Below the pieces are notes generated by a model. The model did not search any database, was not told where the DNA came from, and worked only from the letters and a program-made list of their open reading frames with translations. Shown here in pieces: positions 1 through 5,776 of a stretch of DNA of 40,399 bases. Source of the stretch: an uncultured Oscillospiraceae bacterium (GTDB taxonomy: Bacteria; Bacillota; Clostridia; Oscillospirales; Oscillospiraceae). Each line of letters opens with the position of its first letter. Positions within the stretch are counted from its first letter, which is position 1. The position numbers were made by a program, and so were the translations under genes. Where the stretch lies: positions 1-40,399 of the forward strand of contig CALWXR010000024.1 of NCBI GenBank assembly GCA_944385535.1, read 5' to 3'.

Positions 1-93
1 CCCCTCCACGGGGCGCATACCGCCTTTTCTTGTTATCCAGCCCTCCGGCTGTATCGGTTGAGCAAAAGTCAGCGTGGGATTGATGTGGTATCT

Positions 94-240
94 TTATCTA
101 AGTGATACCCCCGTTTCCCATTTGCTGACCGCCTTGGCGGATAAGAGCAGCTTCTCTCCCAGTTCTCTTTGGGTCAATCCTTTTTCTTTTCGAAGTTGGC
201 ACACAAAGGCGCCGAATTTCTCCTTGTCCAGCGTATACAC
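94..240 (-). pseudogene. Truncated XRE-family helix-turn-helix regulator
   Basis: A GTG start follows a strong GAGGTGATG ribosome site. The 48-residue product has the N-terminal half of a Cro/C1-type DNA-binding domain: the LRKEKGLTQRELGEKL helix pair and the recognition segment SAKAVSKWETG. The frame then stops at TAA, where relatives normally continue with a serine/leucine-proline-aspartate linker and the last two helices. I see no clear HTH continuation in any frame of the remaining bases to the window edge. It is therefore probably a decayed or truncated regulator, although a functional micro-protein cannot be excluded because the promoter and ribosome site are intact. Its target is unknown. 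Confidence 0.6.
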
Positions 241-259
241 AAGACATCACCTCATGGAG

Positions 260-288
260 ATTTTACCATCTGCCTTCCTGTTTTGCAA
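260..288 (-). promoter_or_regulatory. Sigma-A-type promoter for the truncated HTH gene
   Basis: On the minus strand, TTGCAA, 17 bases, TAAAAT lies just upstream of the GAGGTGATG ribosome site of the HTH fragment. The spacing is ideal and the leader would be about a dozen bases. Confidence 0.5.
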
Positions 289-377
289 CCGACGAACGAT
301 CGACAGGGGCTTTTTCCCCATTACGGGATATCTCCCAGGCAGACGTTCAGGAAAAAAACCCTGGACGCACGATGCAC

Positions 378-1262
378 TCAGCCAAAATTCTCCGGGGTGA
401 TGTTCTGCCAGGGAATGTCCAGCGGCTCCAGATCCGCGAATAATTCCTCTTCCCAAAGTGCAAAGTCCCGCCGGTTTAAAAAAACGGTCTGGCCGTTTTC
501 CGTAATCAGATAGACGTATCCTTCCTGCTCCGTGTCCACATCCTCAGGGTAGGAAACCTGGTAATAGGAATCGTAATCCCCAAATTCCTTGCACCAGGCG
601 TCCACAAAATACGCTTCCCGGTACACATCCTCCTGCGCGTCATACTCAAGAACATAATACGGCCACAGCACATATCCGGCTTTTCCATGGTTATGGGAAA
701 GGTCGGCCTTAAGCATCCCCGGGTAATGGGTCACGGCGATATGGTTATTGGCCTCGATCCGCAGCTTGCCGGTCTGATGGTCATAGCCGTAAATCACCTC
801 CCGCATTCCCGCTACATAGGTGTTGGCAATGGCGACGATCAGCTCCTCCTCTCCGTCCCCGTCCACATCAAAAATGGCAAAGCGTTCCTCTTCTATGCCG
901 CCGCCGTCTTCCCAAAGATGGATTTCCTCCACCTCCGGCTCCGGCCAGCGCTGCTGCTCATAGATCCATGCCAGCGCCTCCCGAAAGGCGGCACGCGCAG
1001 GAGAATCCGGTTCGGCACGGATATCTACAGAATCGGTACGCTCTCCCGTCTGCTCCTGCCCTTCCCGGGAAGGCAGCCTATCGCCCTCCAACGCCGCAGG
1101 ATCCATGGGCAACGTCTCAGACAGCTCTGTTTGCTCCGTTGTCTCGACTCTGGTAAATACGATCCCGGCGCTTTCCTCCGTGAATATGGGATCTTCTCCT
1201 GTCCAATGGCAAGCGCTGAGCAGAAGAATCCATATACACAAAGAGGCCCCTATCCTTTTCAT
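378..1262 (-). CDS. Secreted lipoprotein with a DxDGDG motif, function unknown
   Basis: This 294-residue protein starts with a lipoprotein signal peptide: basic MKR, a hydrophobic core and the lipobox LLSAC, so it should be lipid-anchored on the outer face of the membrane. A long acidic, threonine-rich linker follows to about residue 85. The globular part carries IFDVDGDGEEELIV (about residues 130-143), a D-x-D-x-D-G-x-x-E loop typical of calcium-binding FG-GAP/VCBS or EF-hand-like repeats. GAAAGGAG lies at good distance upstream of the ATG. It resembles the lipoproteins at 10415-11182 and 18814-20133 in architecture. I do not recognise a named family and no enzymatic motif is visible. Confidence 0.85.
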   Translation of the reverse strand: MKRIGASLCIWILLLSACHWTGEDPIFTEESAGIVFTRVETTEQTELSETLPMDPAALEGDRLPSREGQEQTGERTDSVDIRAEPDSPARAAFREALAWIYEQQRWPEPEVEEIHLWEDGGGIEEERFAIFDVDGDGEEELIVAIANTYVAGMREVIYGYDHQTGKLRIEANNHIAVTHYPGMLKADLSHNHGKAGYVLWPYYVLEYDAQEDVYREAYFVDAWCKEFGDYDSYYQVSYPEDVDTEQEGYVYLITENGQTVFLNRRDFALWEEELFADLEPLDIPWQNITPENFG

Positions 1263-1282
1263 TTTTCTGTCTCCTTTCTGAT

Positions 1283-1343
1283 GAAGCTCTGACTAAATCA
1301 TCTGCGGCTGAGCGGCAGATCTTGCTGATTTAGTCAGAGCTTC
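1283..1343. repeat. Long perfect inverted repeat between the lipoprotein and M23 genes
   Basis: GAAGCTCTGACTAAATCA (1283-1300) is matched perfectly by its reverse complement at 1326-1343. A smaller stem, TCTGC/GCAGA, is nested at 1301-1319. The structure lies between the M23 stop codon and the downstream lipoprotein's ribosome site and would form a very stable hairpin in either transcript. There is no T-tract, so it looks more like an attenuating or RNA-stabilising hairpin, or a miniature palindromic repeat, than a classic terminator. Confidence 0.75.
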
Positions 1344-1372
1344 TCTAAGTCCGGTCTAGCCGGAATCATCGG

Positions 1373-2638
1373 TCAATAGAAGTTTACATAATTACATGGA
1401 TTGACAAATACCCCATTTTTGGATATTCCAAAATGCAGATGATCCCCTTTGGAGATTCCTGTGGAGCCAGTATAGCCGATCAGCTGGCCCGCGCTGACAA
1501 TTTGACCCGATGATACGCAGTAGCTGGTCAGGTGCATATAGATGGAGGAAAAACCGTCCTGATGATTGATGCTCACATAATTCCCCGCGGAATTGCTGTA
1601 GCCCGCGGTAACAGTCCCCGCCCGGCTTGCCACCACCGGATCTCCGGTGCCGGTATCCAGGTCGATGCCTCGATGGTATGTAGACGCGCCCGCTGTGGGG
1701 GCTTTCCGATAGCCAAAGGGGCTTGTAATGGATGTATAGCTGACAGGGATCAGCCAACTGGAGCTGCCGCTGCTGCCCTGGTTATCGCCGGAGGTTGTGC
1801 CGTTGGAATTGTTCCCGGAATTACCGCCCTGTGTGGTGGCAGGGGGAACAGAGGTAGCTATCCAGGCCTCCCACTCCGCCCGTCTGGCCGCGTTGTATTC
1901 CGCTTCCTTTTTCGCGATCTCATTTAAAAACGCCTCCTCCTGGGCAAGGAATTCCTCTTCCATGGCCTCCAGTTCATCCGCCTTTGTCAGCAGCTGCTGA
2001 AACAGCGCGTCTGCCTCCGACCGCTTTTCGTCCATTTGCAGCTGCGTTTGATCCAGCTCCTGTTTTGTTGTCTCCAGCTCCTGCTTTTCCACTGTCAATG
2101 CCTCCTGGGCCGACTCCACGGCATCCGCCGCCTTTCCCAGTTCCGTTAGACGGCGGTTGTCAGCGGCGGTGATCTCCTCTGCCATGGTCAGCCGGTCCAG
2201 CAGGTCGGAAAAGCTATTGGCTTTAAACACCACTTCCCAGTAGGAGACCCTGCCTTCCTCCTCCATGGTGCGCACCCGAAGCATATTTTCCTCACTCAGT
2301 TGTTCAAATCGTGTCTCGGCGTCATCCAGTTCATCCTGCTTATCCGCGATCAGGGTGTTGTAGGCGGAAATCTGTTCATTGATATTTGTGATCTGCTCGC
2401 TGAGAAGCTGGATCTCCTGGTCGAGAACGCTCTTTTGGGCGATGATGTCCGCGATCTCATTCTCATTTTCCTCATACTGATCTCTGACCTGGGAGATTTT
2501 TTCCTGAAGCGCCTCCTTTTCTTCCTTCAACACGTTGATCTGTTTCCGGATCTCGCTGGAGGAAGCAGCGCTGGCTGTGGTCGTCAGCATCCCGATCACC
2601 AGCGCCAGGGCAAACGTCGAAAGCAAGCATGCCGCCAT
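1373..2638 (-). CDS. M23 peptidoglycan hydrolase with coiled-coil domain (EnvC/LytM type), apparent frameshift at the start
   Basis: The open frame gives 421 residues: a hydrophobic export segment ending TASA, a long coiled coil (about residues 28-260) and a Ser/Gly/Asn-rich linker. A C-terminal LytM/M23 domain follows, with H322 and D326 of YHRGIDLD and H400/H402 of HLHFG, the expected zinc and catalytic residues. Such proteins cut or regulate cutting of cross-linked peptidoglycan outside the cell. The first ATG of this frame (2638) has no ribosome site and lacks the usual basic N-region. The natural start is probably the ATG at 2655, nine bases after GGAGT, followed by a run of seven A. One extra A would join it in frame as MKKNKWMAAC, a textbook signal peptide. 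As written the gene is shifted by one base there. Confidence 0.85.
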   Translation of the reverse strand: MAACLLSTFALALVIGMLTTTASAASSSEIRKQINVLKEEKEALQEKISQVRDQYEENENEIADIIAQKSVLDQEIQLLSEQITNINEQISAYNTLIADKQDELDDAETRFEQLSEENMLRVRTMEEEGRVSYWEVVFKANSFSDLLDRLTMAEEITAADNRRLTELGKAADAVESAQEALTVEKQELETTKQELDQTQLQMDEKRSEADALFQQLLTKADELEAMEEEFLAQEEAFLNEIAKKEAEYNAARRAEWEAWIATSVPPATTQGGNSGNNSNGTTSGDNQGSSGSSSWLIPVSYTSITSPFGYRKAPTAGASTYHRGIDLDTGTGDPVVASRAGTVTAGYSNSAGNYVSINHQDGFSSIYMHLTSYCVSSGQIVSAGQLIGYTGSTGISKGDHLHFGISKNGVFVNPCNYVNFY

Positions 2639-2652
2639 CCATTTGTTTTTTT

Positions 2653-2802
2653 CATGGTTATCACACTCCGTTTTCTGATTTACTCATTTTGAGCAGATAT
2701 ATTACTTCCTTAAAGCCTGAATATCAGCGGACAACTGGTTATACGGATTCTCCCAAATCACGCAGGCGGTTACCGTATTGTCCCATCCGTATAGGTATAG
2801 AA
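2653..2802 (-). promoter_or_regulatory. Structured 5' leader of the M23 hydrolase gene
   Basis: About 150 untranslated bases separate the promoter from the probable M23 start. In the RNA, AUACGGAU (from 2792-2785) pairs perfectly with AUCCGUAU (2748-2741). Inside that stem GGACAA (2783-2778) can pair with UUGUCC downstream (2734-2729), making a pseudoknot, and CGGUAACCG forms a small hairpin. Such nested pairing suggests a cis-regulatory RNA. Cell-wall hydrolase genes in Gram-positives are often preceded by cyclic-di-AMP riboswitches, but I could not match that consensus, so the class is unassigned. Confidence 0.4.
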
Positions 2803-2808
2803 ATTGAT

Positions 2809-2837
2809 TTTATATTTTGCTTCATCTTAGCAGTCAA
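2809..2837 (-). promoter_or_regulatory. Promoter of the M23 hydrolase gene
   Basis: On the minus strand TTGACT, 17 bases, TATAAA is a near-consensus vegetative promoter. Transcription would begin near 2802 and give the roughly 150-base leader. Confidence 0.65.
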
Positions 2838-2934
2838 TTGCATCATGTTTGCATCTAAAGCCACGGAAAAATAATTTTTTTCAGGGAAAATCCCCTGAAC
2901 CCATCGTTTTCTCCCGGCGGCAAACAAAATGAAT

Positions 2935-2961
2935 AAAGCAGGCGCGTTTGGCGCCTGCTTA
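2935..2961. repeat. 27-bp direct repeat, left copy (hairpin sequence)
   Basis: This 27-base sequence is identical to 3590-3616. It contains GCAGGCGC / GCGCCTGC as an 8-bp stem with a 5-base loop. The two copies abut the two ends of the non-coding element at 2962-3589. Confidence 0.85.
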
Positions 2962-3589
2962 CAGAGTGTCGAAAAAGCTTCGCAGAATTTGCCGCCGCAG
3001 CGGCAAAAAAGTTAAAATGCTTATCTGGTTAACTCAGCTTCCGCAAGAAACCAGGTTTTCTAACAAAAAGTATGATGCAAATGCGGGAAAGGTTTGGCGC
3101 ATCCCTCGTCCGGGTGCTCCCCTACCCTGCCGGGGGCCTTCCTTTCTTGTCTCGGCAAGAAAGGAAGCAAAGAAGCCGACCGGGGAGGCGCTGAACGCTG
3201 GCCAGCTCCCGCGCCAGAGCCGCCCTCCCCGGACCCCTCCCGGCGCGCACTTGGGAAGTGCCGGTATGCCCTTTTACCGCTGAATGGGTGCAGTGTCCGA
3301 ATCGGTACACAGCATCCCAATCACTGCCCAGACTTAAGCCTGTAATTTTTCAGGGAAGCCCGGAGGAACCAACGAACATTCCTCTCTCACCGGCACTGGC
3401 AGAACCTTTGCTGAACCAAACCGATAAGCATAAAAGTTAATATCATTTTCTGCCGGGGCGTGTACCTGGCAGAAAATACATCTCAGGCTGCGCAGTGTGG
3501 GAGTTGTGCGCCGTAGGCGCACAAGGAGTGCGCGCAGCAGACTGCAATTCCTTTGTTGAAAAGCCCCGAAGGGGTTTTTCAACAGCCTG
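2962..3589. mobile_element. Non-coding MITE-like element with imperfect terminal inverted repeats
   Basis: The left end reads CAGAGTGTCGAAAAAGC; the reverse complement of the right end reads CAGGCTGTTGAAAAACC. These are about 17-bp imperfect inverted termini. The 27-bp direct repeats lie exactly outside them. The right end also contains a 14-bp hairpin (TGTTGAAAAGCCCC at 3554-3567 against 3571-3584, one wobble). The 628-bp interior has open frames on both strands, but none has a ribosome site, a protein-like composition or a recognisable domain. An inner inverted repeat near 3142-3176 is built on CCTTCCTTTCTTG. A sequence almost identical to the left end recurs at 28569. I read this as a non-autonomous interspersed repeat, not as genes. 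Confidence 0.5.
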
Positions 3590-3616
3590 AAAGCAGGCGC
3601 GTTTGGCGCCTGCTTA
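3590..3616 (-). terminator. Hairpin terminator of the DUF362 gene; right copy of the 27-bp direct repeat
   Basis: On the minus strand the stop codon TAA opens directly into a GCAGGCGC / GCGCCTGC stem followed by TTTCAGG. The hairpin is strong but the T-tract is short. The same 27 bases occur at 2935-2961. Confidence 0.55.
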
Positions 3617-4723
3617 ATGGGTCAGTATTCTGGCAATGGCGGGACGCTTGGCTTCCAGAGCGCCTTTGGGGCAGAACTCCTGGCAGCAGAAGCAGCGGAT
3701 ACACCGGCTCCGGTGGATGCGGGGCAGTTGATTCTCCATCTCAATGGCGTGGGCCGGACACAGCGAGCAGCACTTTCCGCAGCCAATACACCGGTCCGGC
3801 GTCAGTGTTGGTCTGGGAGAGATCATCTGTCCGATTGCCTTCCCCGCCAGTTCTCCGGCCTTTCCGGGCAGAATGCTGCGAAACAGCGTGCTCTTCGTAG
3901 GCGGCAGCTTCAGATTCTTCTGACAGTAGGGCAGCAATTCCTGGGGAAAATCCATTTGCTGAACCAGCCCCCGGGCCAGCGCTGCCCGTTGCGTGGGGAT
4001 CCGCTCCGGCTCCAGTCCCATAAGCCGGGCGCAAGCCTGGTCTAAGTCAAAGGGGTTTTGGGAAGCCAGCACCAGTCCCATGGGATGGGGTGTGCCCGCG
4101 GTAGGGCCGTTCCCTTCCATAATCACCACCGCGTCCACCAGGTGGAGCCGGGGCTTCCAGTACAGCTGCAAATCTACCAGCATGTCCGCAAAGTCCATAG
4201 GCTCCGGGTAGCGGTAGTGAAACTCCGGCTTCATGGTGCCGGGAATGGTGCCGAAGAAGTTCTTCACCGCCCCGGTCATGGCCATCATGCCGTGGGTTTT
4301 CAGCTTGCAGAAATTGATAATGGCGTCGCACCGATCCAGCCAAGCGGTATATGGGAAGCTTTTCAGTACTTTTCCCTCCGGGTAGATTCCCTGGGCAATG
4401 GAAACGTCCTGGTTCAGTTCCGCCCCTGTATGTTCCAGACCGCACTGGCGGTAGACCTTTTGCAGATGAGAAGCGGTATACAGTCCACCGGGGCTGTCTC
4501 CGATGATCACCCGAGCCCCCCGCTGATGAAGCATATCCGTCAGGGCTCCCAGCAAAGCCGGATGGGTTGTGGCGGCGGCATCCGGAGAGGCGGCATGAAT
4601 CAGGTTTGCCTTAATGCCAATGGTCATGCCCGGCTGTACCCAATCCAGGTCGCCCACCAGGGCTTTCAGCGCGATTTTGCAGGATTCCGGCCTATAATCG
4701 GCGCATGGGGCGGCGTGTACCAT
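3614..4723 (-). CDS. DUF362 domain protein with C-terminal 2x[4Fe-4S] ferredoxin domain
   Basis: This 369-residue protein starts after GGAGG at ideal distance. Residues about 1-230 form a DUF362 domain; the segments GIKANLIHAASPD, GDSPGG, CKLKTH and GAVKNFFGTIPG are characteristic. The tail has two ferredoxin motifs, CIGCGKCCSLCP and CIRCFCCQEFCP, each with four cysteines and a following proline, so it should bind two [4Fe-4S] clusters. Members are presumed cytoplasmic iron-sulfur proteins in anaerobes, often annotated as uncharacterised or ferredoxin-like; the substrate is unknown. It stands alone with its own promoter and terminator. The family call is secure, the biochemical role is not. 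Confidence 0.92.
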   Translation of the reverse strand: MVHAAPCADYRPESCKIALKALVGDLDWVQPGMTIGIKANLIHAASPDAAATTHPALLGALTDMLHQRGARVIIGDSPGGLYTASHLQKVYRQCGLEHTGAELNQDVSIAQGIYPEGKVLKSFPYTAWLDRCDAIINFCKLKTHGMMAMTGAVKNFFGTIPGTMKPEFHYRYPEPMDFADMLVDLQLYWKPRLHLVDAVVIMEGNGPTAGTPHPMGLVLASQNPFDLDQACARLMGLEPERIPTQRAALARGLVQQMDFPQELLPYCQKNLKLPPTKSTLFRSILPGKAGELAGKAIGQMISPRPTLTPDRCIGCGKCCSLCPAHAIEMENQLPRIHRSRCIRCFCCQEFCPKGALEAKRPAIARILTH

Positions 4724-4750
4724 AGAAACCTCCGAAAAAACATTTTTCCC

Positions 4751-4759
4751 ATTGTATCA
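4751..4759 (-). promoter_or_regulatory. Extended -10 promoter element of the DUF362 gene
   Basis: On the minus strand TGATACAAT forms an extended -10 (TGn plus TACAAT) about 28 bases upstream of the start codon. The -35 region is poor, as is usual for extended -10 promoters. Confidence 0.4.
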
Positions 4760-4829
4760 CATTTCCCGCCTGAAAGAAAACCTTTTTTAAAACCCCTTTC
4801 CCTGCTTGGCCCACGCGGAAATATCAAAT

Positions 4830-4868
4830 CCCCCGCCGGAGCCGAAAAATACAGCAAACCGGCAGGGG
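4830..4868 (-). terminator. Possible terminator of the HD-domain gene
   Basis: CCCCTGCCGG (minus strand) lies just past the stop codon and pairs with CCGGCGGGGG, with one mismatch and a 19-base loop. A weak T-rich tail (ATTTGATATTT) follows. The large loop lowers confidence. Confidence 0.35.
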
Positions 4869-4873
4869 CATTT

Positions 4874-5530
4874 TTATACAAGCTGCTGGCCGTTGATGAC
4901 CAGGTGAAAGGTCAGACCCAGCTTTTCCGCCGCCTGACGGCACAGAAGCATCCGCTTCATAAATATCTCCAAATACTCCATCACCGAACTGACGGCGGTA
5001 TCCACCATCAGGCTCAATATCACGCAGGTGCGGTTTTCATCAAATTCCAAATGACAGTCCGTTACCGAGTAATTCACCCGATCATGGATATCCTGGGAGA
5101 TATCCGAGGACTTCCGCACCCGGTTGCGGCGGACGTCGGACTTGTCCGCCAGGATCAGAGCGGCCGCCACCGCGCTCACGGGGACTCCGGTGCCCTCGTC
5201 ATGGTTGCCGATGGCGGTGACGATGGTGGCGATCTCCTCCGGTGGGAAATTCATCCGATCCAGAATGCGAAAGGCCATAACCGCGCCGCTCTGACTGTGA
5301 TCCACCCGGTTCACCAGGTTGCCGATATCGTGAAGGTATCCCGCGATTTTCGCCAGTTCCACCGTCCGTTCCGGATATCCAAGGGTCTGTAAAATCTGCC
5401 CGGCAATGTGCGCCACCCGGTTGACATGGGCGAAGCTGTGCTCCGTAAATCCCAGGGCTTCCATGGAAGCGTCTGCCTGGGCGATGTAGACTTTCACCGC
5501 GCCGTCCTGTTTTACCTGTTCAAAGGTCAT
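4874..5530 (-). CDS. HD-domain phosphohydrolase-like protein
   Basis: The start is the ATG at 5530, seven bases after GGGAGGG; an in-frame TTG two codons upstream is less likely. The 218-residue product has an HD fold: HSFAHVNRV, GYLHDIGN with the His-Asp doublet, and a later GNHDEGTG with a second metal-binding His/Asp pair. This metal-dependent superfamily hydrolyses phosphate esters of nucleotides and nucleotide second messengers. Residues LADKSDVRRNRVR and VNYSVTD are typical of a Clostridia subfamily without a defined substrate. It is monocistronic, divergent from the pullulanase gene, with its own promoter overlapping a palindrome. Confidence 0.85.
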   Translation of the reverse strand: MTFEQVKQDGAVKVYIAQADASMEALGFTEHSFAHVNRVAHIAGQILQTLGYPERTVELAKIAGYLHDIGNLVNRVDHSQSGAVMAFRILDRMNFPPEEIATIVTAIGNHDEGTGVPVSAVAAALILADKSDVRRNRVRKSSDISQDIHDRVNYSVTDCHLEFDENRTCVILSLMVDTAVSSVMEYLEIFMKRMLLCRQAAEKLGLTFHLVINGQQLV

Positions 5531-5548
5531 GAGCAATCCCTCCCTTTC

Positions 5549-5586
5549 GTATACTTCAGTATACCGTTATTCTCAATTCAAATCAA
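5549..5586 (-). promoter_or_regulatory. Promoter of the HD gene with overlapping GTATAC palindrome
   Basis: On the minus strand TTGATT, 17 bases, TATACT forms a good vegetative promoter (5558-5586). The -10 sits in a symmetric GTATAC-TTCA-GTATAC element (5549-5564) that spans the expected transcription start, a position suited to a repressor operator. Confidence 0.55.
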
Positions 5587-5681
5587 GTCACTTCTATACT
5601 TTATCCTTTTTTTGTAAAATCCGCCGTCCTGGTTTTGTAAAATCCTTATTCAAAATACTGATATAACGTTTCCAATTTTTC

Positions 5682-5710
5682 TTTACTTTGGATTTTCCCT
5701 ATGCTATAAT
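5682..5710 (+). promoter_or_regulatory. Promoter of the pullulanase-Nudix gene
   Basis: TTTACT, 17 bases, TATAAT. The -10 is perfect consensus, and transcription near 5717 would leave a leader of about 60 bases. Confidence 0.6.
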
Positions 5711-5776
5711 GGATCGGAATGAGTTGAGGCAGCGGTTGCCTGCCAGTTTATCAATAGTAAGGAGTACCTATCGCCT

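Noticed and set aside
2739-2927. Short minus frame ending in an XRE-like N-terminus (MGQYGNRLRDLGES)
   Set aside because: It overlaps the M23 promoter and leader, has no ribosome site, and the similarity is too short.
3060-3582. Several 60-110 codon frames on both strands
   Set aside because: They lie in the MITE-like element, lack ribosome sites and overlap each other. They look like translations of repeat DNA.
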